Positions 34,432-45,400 of a stretch of 64,000 nucleotides of DNA are shown in pieces; positions within the stretch are counted from its first letter, which is position 1; the number at the start of each line of letters is the position of its first letter. The position numbers and the translations under genes are program-made. Below the pieces are notes generated by a model. That model saw only the letters and a program-made list of their open reading frames with translations, was not told the DNA's origin and did not search any database. Origin of the DNA: Desmodus rotundus (Eukaryota; Chordata; Mammalia; Chiroptera; Phyllostomidae); the NCBI RefSeq assembly GCF_022682495.2, contig NC_071391.1:14049680-14113679 (forward strand), read 5' to 3'.

Positions 34432-35689
34432 GCTGGCTCGATCTGTCAGCGATCAGCTTTTCTGCAGGTTGTAGCCCACTGGCGGCTGCTCGGGCGCCCA
34501 GGCGTTGCTCACGGAGCCACAGCGCTGCCACTGAAAGAGAAAAACAAGTGCTAAAAGGGGCAGTCAGGAGGCTTCTCGGTTGCCCAGGGACAAAGCACCT
34601 CTGCCTGCTGCTCTGGGGATGCTCAGACAGGAGCTGGGGAGAGTGAACCACATGGGCCACAGCGCCTGGGGACAAGATGGTTGCTGGGATGCCACTGCGC
34701 GCCAGGGCACTGCCGCTACGAGGTGCCCACGCAGGGCCAGCTCTCCCCGGCAGACCCGCCGTGCCTCCCCTGGCTCAGGGCCGAGAGCGGCAGCAGCAGA
34801 GGGGAGGAGAAGGCCACGCGAGGCTCGTACGCGGCCTTGGGGGACCTTGCTCAGATATGACAAGGGCAATTTCTGAATCAAGGCAGAGTAGCTGCTGCCA
34901 GAAATGGAAAGTCAGAAAAAAAAAATGCCTGGAAGAGAAGTCAGCCGGGACCAGTGATTTTTGAAGATGAAGGCAATGGCTGAGTTTAGAAATTGCCACA
35001 AATAGATCAAAGGACCAGGGTCCTGTGCTAGAGGATTGAGGGGAGGAGAGAGGAGACACAAGGATGACTCATTTGAAAGATTTATAACATCTCGAATCTG
35101 GGGCAGAGGGAAGAAATGGCCTCATGCCTGATAACAGAAGCCGGGGAAGCCAGGCAGGAGGCTGGGCTGCCTGCTTAAACAGCCGTAGTGTGTCTGCGTG
35201 TGCCCGAGAGTGTGCCCAGGCACTCCGCGCGCTGTGGACAGTGTGCCAGTCTGCACGATGAGGGGCAGTACAAGGCGGCTTACTGAGCCTGGGGCAGGCA
35301 CTACACACTGGGCTTGCGGCTGCATCGTCTCCCCAGTATTCCTACGTGAGTCCTGACCTCAGACTGTGACTGTTTTGGGAAACAGGGTCTCTAAAGAGGT
35401 GATTCAGTGAGGTGCCCTATGTACCCTCCCTGCACCACGCAAGTCATACAGCAAAAGGCGGACCCTAGTCCCATCAGGACTGCTGCCCTGGCAGGAGGAG
35501 GGGATCAGGACACAGGCAGCTCAGAGGGAAGACTGTGTGAAGAGGCGGCCGTCTGCGAGCCAAGGAGAGTGGCCTCGGAAGGACCGCGCCTGTGGGTCAC
35601 CGCAATGTGAGACGTCCGGCCTCCTCTAAGTTGCCTGGTCTGTGGCACTTTACCATGGCTGCCCGAGCAAACAGCCCATTAGCCCGGAA

Positions 35690-35860
35690 GCGATGGCCCT
35701 TATTTTTACAGATGAGAAAACCGAAGCCAGAGGGGACAGATGACGCGCCCAGACCTAGGCATCCAGAGGCGGCAGAGCCAGCGCGGGAACCCCAGGCTGG
35801 TCTGACTCCCAAACCTGCGTGCTTACCACTAAGCAAGCTCTGTGTCACGGCGGGGCTCAG
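35690..35860 (-). mobile_element. MIR SINE
   Basis: The text TACAGATGAGAAAACCGAAG, then GTCTGACTCCCAAACC and GTGCTTACCACTAAGC, is the inverted MIR pattern, diverged. Confidence 0.55.
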
Positions 35861-38800
35861 TCGGGCTTTCAGAAGACATAAAAAGAAGAAGTTCAGCGTG
35901 GTGGCATGATGACTAGTGTCTGAGCAACATACATGCAGGTCTGGGTGGTAACAGAGAAGGGAAAATGCTGCCGCGGGTCGACGACATGGCATTAGGGACT
36001 TAAAATCAGTCTCCCGACACGCGAAACCCTTTCAAGATGAACGTTAAATTTGAAGACGATTCTATCTGATTTTATCATCAGAGAATTTACCTAGAAGCTG
36101 GGTAAACTAGAGCAAATGGAGGAGCGGCCACCTGAGCAGGTCAGTGCCCCATTCTTTAAGGTGTGTATTCTTCTTAATAATTTTTGCCTTTACGCTTGGA
36201 CTGTGACAACCTGGCTGTATATTTTCGCTACAATCAAATGTTACGAAAGTGCATCTATGGTCACTGGCCGTGGTGGGCCTCACACCCAGGCCTCTCTGGC
36301 TCCTGCTGTGAGGCCGGAGCGAGGGCTACTCTCCTGAAACGAGAAACTGCGGCACTGGCGCCACCACGTGCTCCCACCCGATGCCTCAGCTTCCTGTGTT
36401 TTCTTCACCTGCAGGCATGCGGGAGAATGAAGAGTGCTGGAAGATTCCCAGGACCAGGGCTCTCACTCTGAGTTTCCTCTAGGGGGTCCGAGGAGAGGCG
36501 TAAGGGGCAAGTGCACGAAGACCCTGAAGTTCTGCACATGTTTTCTTCTGTGTGTGAATAGGTGCAGCTTTCTGAGGAGAGGTTCCACCCTGCATCAGAC
36601 TCACCGAAGCACGGTAACCCTAAAAGGGTTGAAGAGCCAACGCCTACACTTACGACAATAAGGGTGTGAGGGGCCCTCAGGCGGCTATAATGACAGCAGT
36701 TCAGACCCATGCAGACTCAGTCATGACTTAGCTATGGGGCAGGCTCATGAGGGGAGGTGGCAGTGTCCTGGCCTCAGATGAGTCCCAGCGACCCGAGTCC
36801 CTCTACGATGGCTCGAACACAAAAGCATGGCTAACTGAGGTTCGTAAGCACCAACTCGTCCCTGACAATGGAGCCTGTTCAACTAGCTACTCAAAGGTGC
36901 TTGATCAGCAGACAACTAGCTGGTCCCCGTGCTCTAGTCCTCAAGCTAAGGGACAGGTCTGCAGAAAAGGGGGCTGGGCATCAAGGAGGCCTCGCAGGAA
37001 ATGCTGACAGAGCACGAAAGGAGAAGGAACAGCAGGCAGGGGAGAGGCACCTGGAAAACCGACTCATAAAACATGCACCGAAAAATCAATCTTCTGTTAG
37101 TCCAACTCTCTCAGCCTGTCGTTAATAGAAGAACACAGAAGCAGCTGGAGCACAAAATAAACTAATGATTGCCTCCTTCAGTGCGTGTGTCGTTAGGACG
37201 GCCCCCCGTATACCTGTGCCCTCACACCCCTTCCTGTCCATTGGATGCTACGAGAAACCCAAATCTGCAAGTCCCCCTCCCCCCAGCCAAGCCCAGGAGG
37301 GGCGTGCACACGTGAGCTGTGTCAGCAGAGGACACCACGCTGGCTCAAGGTCTGCAGGAGACTTTGGAGCCTGTAACCAAGTCTCAGCGTCATCCTCTCC
37401 CTGCCACACTGGGCGAGGCAGTGCCCGAGAACTTGAGAGCGTGCAGGGTTTGCCACCAGCTCCCAAGTTAGGAGCAGGGAGGCAGAGGCGCAGCCGGGCC
37501 TGGATGGCACACAGAGCTCAGCTCTTCACCTCGGTCTCACGTCTTGTGTCCACCATGCCCGTGCACCCTTCCTGCACCCTGGAAACCACACTGCAGAAGG
37601 GAAGGGGCCTCAGTCAGTCAATGGCCACTGAGTAAGTGTCAGGGAGTGTGAGGGGATGGAGCCCCGCCTTCTCATTTCCTGGTGGGAACTGGGAACCTTG
37701 GAACTGGGAACCGCAGAGCTGAGGCAGCTGGTGCGAAGGCTCCCAGGCCCTGAACTGAAGGACAAGATGCAGACACTTGCCAGGTGAGCGTGAAGCCAGG
37801 GCTCTTTTCCAGATGCCACACTGCCCGCACTACTGTGCCCCATTTTCCAGGCCGCCCAGTACCTTCCACACACTTTATTTCAGGTAAGGAGGGGTCTACC
37901 ACTAAATAGGTGTCAAGAAGATTCCTATGAAGAGATGCCAGAAGTCCGGTTTCCCGCAGTGAGGCCCGCAGCTAACCGAGCTCTGGTAAACTGCCCAAGG
38001 GGGAGGGGAAGAGGTGATCCTTGGCCAAGAACCTTTTGTATTCAGTGGGGCTTCTCTCAACAGATCGCTATGTACCAGCAGAAAGGCAAATGGATCATGT
38101 GAGCTGTTCCCCCTGTGGTAAAATAATTGGACCCGTAAGAGAAATCTGTACACAATTGAGGCTAATGGAATCCTGAGCCGTCAGCAGCTTTGGGGATCAC
38201 GGGTAGTAGCTGAAATGACAGCTATTTGGGGACTGGCTTATTTTTCAGTTAGACAAACACCGTACAATAAAGCCGAAGGCAGGAAAGACACTGGTGTGGG
38301 TCTGAGGTAAGCATGGAACCTGCCGATCTGAGGGCCTGTTTCCCCACAAGATCAGTTTAAAATGCAGGCCACTGTCTGCCCGCTGAGCGGCCACAGGCCC
38401 TCGGCATTAGAAATAACAGAATCATACAACTAGAGCACGCACAGCTTGATCAGAGCCTCAGAAGGCCCCAGATGGAGCCTTTAGGCCAGTACAGAACGAT
38501 CATTCACACCTTACAGCGAAAGCGTCTCAGAAAGGTTACTCCCCTGACCCAAGGCACACGAGTGACACTGACAGGAAGGAGGGGAGAAAGGGGCGGTCTC
38601 CTGCCTGTCAGTGTAACACTGTAACGTGGGGCCACGAGGCCACTGCTCTGGGAACCCTCCGCCCAGCGTGCAGCTCTGACCGAAGGCACGGTCAACAACA
38701 CCCTGGGCGGCACGTGTAAGACGGCAATGTCATTTCCCCTGCGCGGTGAATTGAACTCACTCGGCTTTTCACACAAGTTTTCATTTTCTTTCCCTAACGT

Positions 38801-39099
38801 GTTTGTTCAGGGGGTGCGGCAGGTGACATGGTGCCATTTTACAGATGAGGACACTGAAGAGTTTCAGGCCCACGGCTGTCACCAGCACGCAGTGACACAC
38901 AAGTGCGCTCTCTCCTCTCGGGGGTCCAGAGAACACAGGGCTCTTCCCCAGGCTGTCTTGTCCTCCAACCTCCTGGCCCCCACTTCCAACCAATCAGCCA
39001 TGATCAAGGTCAGAGCAAACCTTGAGAATCAGTCCTTAAGATCCCAAGAGGCTGATGGACATCTCCTGGACTACAAGGCAAGACTCAGGCCCTGACCTC

Positions 39100-39325
39100 T
39101 GCATGCTTGTAATGCCACCTGGAATCCCTGCTGCAGCCTCTTAGCTGGCTCCCTCCTGCCACCATTTCCTCTGCTGGTCGCAGCCCAGTGTCTGGCTAAT
39201 CTTCCCAAAGGGCCAGTTTGAGTACGGCACTCTCCTGGTCCAACAGCCCTTAGCTCCCGCAGAGCACACCAAGGGCCCAGCTGCCTGGCATTTACGATGC
39301 TCCATGATCAGGCCCCGCTATGTAA
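39100..39325 (+). mobile_element. Ancient L2 LINE fragment
   Basis: The text CTGGCTCCCTCCTGCC, TTTGAGTACGGCACTCTCC, then CTGGCATTTACGATGCTCC and ATGATCAGGCCCCGC follows the L2 3' coding order (CACTCCCCTG...GCCTGGCATTCAAGG...CTGGCCCC). Confidence 0.55.
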
Positions 39326-39509
39326 CCTTATGTTCTTTCAAAATAATAATGATGACAAGATCCATTATCACCGTCATCATCATCATCACAGCTATCATTT
39401 CCTGGGTACTCAGCCAGACACTGAGCTAAGTGCCTTGTGTATCATACACTCTTAGCTCTCCACACTTCCCAGATTTTGTTCAATGGGTCGTGAGCCTGGC
39501 CCTGACAAT

Positions 39510-39915
39510 GGACCGTGATCGGTCTAAGTCAGCGATTCATGAAGTTCAGTCCCAGGTGGGAACCATCATCAACCTCTGGGAACTTGTCCGAAATGTAAAT
39601 CCTTTTTTGTAAAATTTCTATTTATTGATTTTTAGAGGGGGGTGGGGGGGAGAGAGATCCATTTGTTGCTCACTTACTTATGCATTCACTGGCTGATTCT
39701 TGCATGTGCCCTGAGCAGAGATCGAACCTGCAACCCTCGTATACGGGGACGATGCTCTAACCGACTGAGTTACTGGCCAGGATGGAGATGCAGATCTTAG
39801 GTTCCACTCCAGACCTACTGAATCAGAAGCTCTGTGGGTGGGGCCCAGCAATGTGGCTTAAATTCTCCAGAGAATTCTGTTGCTCACTCAAGTTGAAAAA
39901 CCAATGGTCTGAACT
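39510..39915. mobile_element. MER5-type hAT-Charlie element, split by a SINE
   Basis: The left part (39510-39600) and right part (39785-39915, CCACTCCAGACCTACTGAAT then CAGAAGCTCTGTGGGTGGGG) read as one MER5-like non-autonomous hAT element. A Ves SINE sits inside it at 39601-39784. Confidence 0.6.
39601..39784 (-). mobile_element. Ves-type SINE nested in MER5
   Basis: In antisense the element reads TTTATTGATTTTTAGAG, then ATGCATTCACTGGCTGATTC and GATCGAACCTGCAACC, and ends GAGTTACTGGCCAG. The flanks GAAATGTAAAT (39590-39600) and GAGATGCAGAT (39785-39795) are a decayed target duplication within the MER5 body. Confidence 0.8.
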
Positions 39916-40165
39916 GCTCTGATCTGGACAAGCAGGATCCCTACTTCCCATCTTGGGGGTGGCTCTATCACCCAGTTCTGGCTCAGGAGACCAGTGTGAA
40001 AAGTTAGGGGAGGGTATTCTGGAAAAGCTTTTATTTTCTTCATAAAATAAAGAGAGGCAACCCCTGACAGCCCTCATAATGTAAAACTGCAACCTCCCCT
40101 GTGCCCTAACCTTTACTTTCTATCTTCTTATCCAACTTTACTTTTTCTTTATACAGCTTAGGGCC

Positions 40166-40364
40166 TCTTTATTTCTTTATTTTTAGAGAGAGGGGAAGGG
40201 AGGGAGAAAGAGAGGGAGAGAAACATCAATGTGTGGTTGTCTCCTGAGTGCCTCCTACTGGGGACCTGGCCTGCAACCCAGGCATGTGTTCTGACTGGGA
40301 ACTGAAACTGCGACCCTTTGGTTCACAGGCTGGCACTCAATCCACTGAGCCACACCAGCCAGGG
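40166..40364 (-). mobile_element. Ves-type SINE
   Basis: Antisense copy: TTATTTTTAGAGAGAGGGG, AACATCAATGTGTGG, ACCCTTTGGTTCACAGG and CCACACCAGCCAGGG. It is the subfamily with the GGCTCAGTGGATTGAG box. Confidence 0.85.
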
Positions 40365-42273
40365 TGAGCCTCTTGACATATTTTGTATCTATTTGTTTAT
40401 TGTCTGGCTCCTCCCACTAAGAGTACCCAAGAGGAAAGGAACGTTGTAAGTTATGTTCATATTCCAATGCCTACAATCCCAGTGTCTGGCAAATTGTGAT
40501 CACTTAATATATGTTTACTAAATGAATGGGTACAGCTGCCTCTGCTATTCCTTCTTTTTCCTGTTTTGGATGAGAAATTGATGGCTGAAGCTGTGGCAGC
40601 CACCTTGAGTCCATGAAGCAAGAGACTCTCAGGAAAGCTGATGCTGGCATTGCTAAACCACCAAACCCAAACCAGCAACACCCAGCTCTGGGCCTGTTGT
40701 TAGGTAAGAAAATAAATCCCTATTTGTTTTAGATACAGTAGTCAGGTTTTCTACTCCCAATAGCCCCATTCATTCCTAACTGGCACTTACATTTAATTAT
40801 TTAATCTTTGCCAACAGCAACCTAATTTATAGGTAAAGAAACTGAGTCTCAAAGTGGTTAAGTAATCTGGACAAGATCACTTAGTCATCGAGCTGTTTTT
40901 CTGTGGGTAATGCCCTCTAACTCCAAACCACCTTTCAGGCCTCCAGTGTAAACTTCTGTATTGGATATGCCCTGGTCACTCCAGCCCACCAATAGCTGCT
41001 GTGTGATGAGTGTGTAGAGCCTGTATCATCTGTCTAGGAATCGTAAGTCACTGGTCTCTTTTTTCTGTTAAATCCTTATGGGTACGCGTCACATCGCATT
41101 TTATATGCCGTATGCTCCCCTTCCTCACACACCTGTTGGCAACAATTTCATGCTGAATTGGATGCCATTAGCTTACTGAGCGGCCTTGGCCTGGACATTT
41201 AACCTGTCCTTTGGTGCTCTCACCTGGAAGTCAGAATATCAGCCTGGCAAGTGCCAGATCTGTAGAACAGAATGAACTTTGCTTAGAATTACAGAGCTAA
41301 GAGATAACTAAGAGATCAGTATCTAAGGCTGCCGGTGTTCCTAAACAAGATAGCACAAATCTGTCACCAGCAACAGCTGGGACAAAGAGCCTGGAGGGGT
41401 AGGGGGCACAAGCATCAAACACTTGCTGTCTCACTGCATTCCAGGCTGGACACTTAAACCAATGGCCCCGCCTAGCCCCGAAGTGGAGGGGTTTGGCAAA
41501 AAGAATCAATCAGCTCCATGGAGAAAATCACCCTTCAATCTCACGATGCACGCACCACTGAGGAACAGCCTCAAATGAGGACTCAAAGAGGCCAATAATT
41601 GATATTTCTCCAAGAAAGGCATAAGAGACCCTTCCTGCTCTAGGGAAGGAGGACTCAGGTTTGTCTTTTTTTAAACAACTTTCAGGGGGTTTCCAAAAAA
41701 GATGAGTGCCAACAGGAAAGCAGAGAGCCAAGGCCACGATAAGGTGAGAGTGGAGGGGCGGCCGTTAGGAAGCACAGACGATAGGGAGTCCTGACTGCTG
41801 GTCCTGCTGGTGGGGCTGGGCTGCGGGAGCCTCTCTCCTGAAGCAAGTGCTGCCCTCCCCTGGCCTGTCTATAGAACACAGCCTAACCAGGGCAGGGGCG
41901 GGGGATGGCAGAGGGGCCTTGAGCACCCTCAGACCCTACCACAGGGCCACTTCTCCCACAGCTTCACTTCCGGGCCTCTGCTTGCTTTGTTGGATTTGCC
42001 TCACTTTGATAAGTAGAAAGAGCCCCGCTCTATCCCTAATTTTTTCTCCTTAGTTGGCAAAGAAAGGGTTGGCAAATTAAATTTTAGAAGATATAGAAGT
42101 CAGAATGGTAGAATTTTTTAACTGAAGCCCTAAAGAATCATGCACTGCCCACCAATTTTTAATCCAGTGTGCTGGGTTTTAGCCTTCAGCTGGAAAGCAA
42201 GTAGTTTTCCCAATGGCCCCCACCTCTCTCCCACCTTCCCTCCTGAGGCTGACTCTAAGCTGCTGTCACTCAC

Positions 42274-42413
42274 TCAGACGTCCCTGCTCTGCAGCTCTGG
42301 GGCAGGCAGCTCGGCCACCCTGGCCCGTTTGCTGAGTTCTTCCCCAGGTGGCTCCTCGGCGGCTTCCAGCTTGCGTTTGGGGGACGCTGGGCCAGTGGGC
42401 AGCGGCCTTGGGC
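42274..42413 (-). CDS. CRY2: CRY2 exon 11 (last coding exon)
   Basis: It encodes [40 protein letters not shown] and QSRDV, then TGA. The stop codon occupies the last three bases of the exon (42276-42274) and GTGAGT follows at once. The tail contains the basic nuclear signal and the ASP phosphosite (Ser558). The residue four before it is Thr554 rather than Ser. Confidence 0.95.
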
Positions 42414-45400
42414 CTGCGGGAAAGCGGGTCAAAGGGTCACTCACACAGACTGGGCATAGAGCCAAGATGGCCTGAGACTGCGATGGCAGCCCTTCAGGGG
42501 CAGGGTGCCCGTGCATCAGTGCCAGGCTGGCACGCTGCTCCTCAGGCCGGACCCTCGGCCTTCCGTTCAGCAATGACCTTGTACAAGGACAGCACAACTG
42601 GAACTGCTGGGCAGCAGAGCCAGCGTCTGGGCCCCGCATCTCACGGGCTGCAGGGCTGGTTTGGCCCGTCTGCTGTCCTTGCTCAGAAGTTGAGGCAGGA
42701 AGGAGCAGCGCCCTCACCAGGCTTGCTGAGCAAACTAGAGAAGCCCCGGGAGTCCTGGCCTGTCCCACCTTCCTGATCTTCATCCAGAGCCCAAGGAAGC
42801 ACGTTAAGAAGGCGCCAAGTCTATCTATTTCTCTCTTTCCTGCCACCACTGGGCCATGCTGCCATCGCCTGCCTGGACAACTGCAGTCGCCTCCTTTCTA
42901 GCCTCCCTGCACTCACTGCTGCCCACACTGTCCCCACCACACAGCAGGCACGGTGAGCATTGTAAAACGTGAATCAGACTCAGCCCCCGCCCCGCTGGCC
43001 CACTGCCAGTGCCTTCCCAGTGCGCTGACGACAGAACCCGCATCCCCCTCGTGGGCACCGAGCCTACACAATGCTGCTCCTGTTACATTTTGTCCTCATG
43101 TCTCCTTCCAGCTCCTCTCTCGGGGCATGCCAGCCGCACTGGCCTCCCTGCCGTTGTTCTTTGAATGGGCTAAGCTCGTTCCATCTCTAGGCCTTTTTCT
43201 GCTTTTCCCTTTGGGGGAATGCTCTTCCCTCGGTCCTTGAAAAGGCTGGCTCTGCTCACTACTCAGGCCCCTGCTCGGAGAGGCGATCCCTGACTATGCC
43301 AATATGAAGTGACCTGAAGTAACCCCCTGCCCCAGCCCTTCTCTTACCAGGTCCCTCACTTTTGTTTTCCCGGAAGCACTGTTATCAGAAGTGATCTGCA
43401 TGGTTCCTTCCCTGTTTGTGCTCCACTGGGGCCCAAATGTCTGGCCTTTGCCATCAGCCCTCAGTGACAGAAGTGGTGGCGGTCCTGCAGGGCCCTTGGG
43501 ATGGACACGGGCCACGGCAGGCCAGCTGCTACTCACCTGCACTGCTCGTGCTCCCCGTCTGGTTCGAGCTGGGCTCTGCCACCGGGTTGCTGAGGTCCTC
43601 CATGCAGGAAGGGACGGACGCCAGTAGACCTGGGAGAGAGGCAGGGGAGTACTCAAAATGCACCCTCATGGGACTGCCGAGGGCTGTGGGGCAGGTGCAA
43701 ACGAGATGGGGGTCCTCATGACTACTCAGAAGCCTGATCCAGCCCCGTGTGCAGTATCCTGGGCAGTGGGGAGGTATGTCGGCACAGTGGCCGGGAAGAC
43801 AGCACTCAGTCTCCCTTGGCAAATCTCTGACATCCCCACCTACCCCCCCCCCCCCCCCCCCCGGAGCCCACAGGTGCTGCCCCTCCCCTCAGCGAGCTAG
43901 GGCTGGCGGGGAAGCCGTGGCTCCTTACAGAGTCCCCGATAGCGAGAGAGCTGCTGGTAAATCTGCTTCATTCGCTCGATGTTGAGCCGGCTGGTCTCAG
44001 CATGGTTGACGATGGGCCGTGGGTAGTCCACACCGATGATGCACTTGGCAGCCTTCTGAATCGACTCTGGGGCATTCCAGGGCTCATAGATGTATCTCGA
44101 AGGGAACCCTTTCAATTTGGGCAGGTATCGCCTGAAACAGACAACCTGTCAGCACACCGGAACCCTCCTTCAAAGGATCAATAGTCACCCATCCTAGGCA
44201 GGGGCCGCAGTGGCTGGGAGGCAGCACGCCTGGTCTGTGCCCCACCTGATGTAGTCACCGCTGGGGTCCGTGCGGCGGCCGAAGCCCACAGGGCAGTAGC
44301 AGTGGAAGAACTGCTGGAAGAAGGCGCTGCAGGACAGCCACATCCAGCTGCCCGCGTTCACGCTGAAGTCCGCGTCCAGGAGCAGCTCATCGAACACCTA
44401 GGTGGGGCAGGGTGGGGCATCAGTCTCCAGGGGCACCTACTGCGGTGGCTCTCCCCAGGTCACCATATGCCTCGCGGAGAAAAGAGTTGAAGCCCTTCTG
44501 CTGGAAATCCCCATCTGTGCCCTCTGAGCCTGCAAGGAGGACTTGGAGGGGGTCTCCTGGTCCCAGGGGTCCCACCCCATCCCCCAGCACAGGGGGGCTA
44601 GCTACCCTTGGCTGGGCCCGACAGAGGACACAGGCCAGCTCCCCGATGAGCGAGCACTCACCCGGACCCCGCTCTCCCAGCTGACCCAGAGGTCCCCGCG
44701 GGTGAGGAAGCAGGCCACGGCGTGCCGGGCCAGATGGTGGATCCAGCCCTCCTGCCTCAGCTGGGTCATGATGGCGTCAATCCAGGGGAAGCCTGTCTTG
44801 CCCTCGGCCCACTTGGCCAGGGCCTCAGGGTTGCGGTCCCAGGGGATCTGGATGCAGATGGGGTTCCCCTCCATGCGGTCAAACCTGGGGTTGTTGGTGG
44901 CTGCCGTGTAGAAAAACTCTCGCCACAGGAGTTGCCCAAACAGGGAGAGAGGGGGTGTGCTGTTCCGCTTCACCTGGGGGTGGGAGGGGCACGTGGATAT
45001 TAAAGCCCAACGCTCATCACCGTGTCCCCAGGCCTCTCCCACAAAGGGAGCTGCCATGAACCCGGTTGCTTTAAACCCCCTGCACAGGTGGAAGGACTAG
45101 GCCCTAGAAGAAGCAGCACAATGTGCCCCCAGCTAAAACCCCTGGGTGCTGGCTGTGCTGGCTCCGAGCAATGAGGATGCTGTAGAGCGGTGGGCAGGGG
45201 AAAGGCCGTCACTGCTGAACTCTGCACTGGGAACCGAACTCCCCAGACTGGGCGAAAATCCTTGTCCTCGAGGGCTTCCCTGTTCGGCTCCACTTTCTAG
45301 AACATCAAAGGGACTTTTCCCCTCACCACACATACACAAGTGCTCTTAGTCTAGCTCCTGCTTATGTAAGTCACACATAATAGCCTGGGTCTGGGACCCC

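Larger units (their letters stand above)
32310..34531 (-). other. CRY2: CRY2 3' UTR exon (terminal, non-coding)
   Basis: A strong minus-strand acceptor (TTTTTCTCTTTCAG) lies just above 34531 and opens the sequence TGGCAGCGCTGTGGCTCCG. From there about 2.2 kb runs to a CATAAA signal near 32335. The length matches the human CRY2 3' UTR and leaves the expected short gap to MAPK8IP1. It joins the donor GTGAGT that directly follows the CRY2 stop codon at 42274. The exon contains two UG-repeat tracts. It is a model from splice signals, not transcript evidence. Confidence 0.65.
34532..42273 (-). other. CRY2: CRY2 intron 11 (7.7 kb, within the 3' UTR)
   Basis: It lies between the stop codon and the UTR exon. 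It contains MIR remnants (35690-35860, 38830-38900 and 40790-40880), an L2 fragment (39100-39325), a MER5 copy split by a Ves SINE (39510-39915), and a second Ves SINE (40166-40364). No coding exon was found. Unassigned stretches such as 41050-41640 look unique. Confidence 0.6.

Noticed and set aside
40030..40035. Minus-strand AATAAA considered as the CRY2 polyadenylation site
   Set aside because: It would make 2.2 kb of repeat-rich sequence the UTR. The stop is directly followed by a strong donor and a matching acceptor lies at 34532, so the distal UTR exon is preferred. It could be an alternative end.
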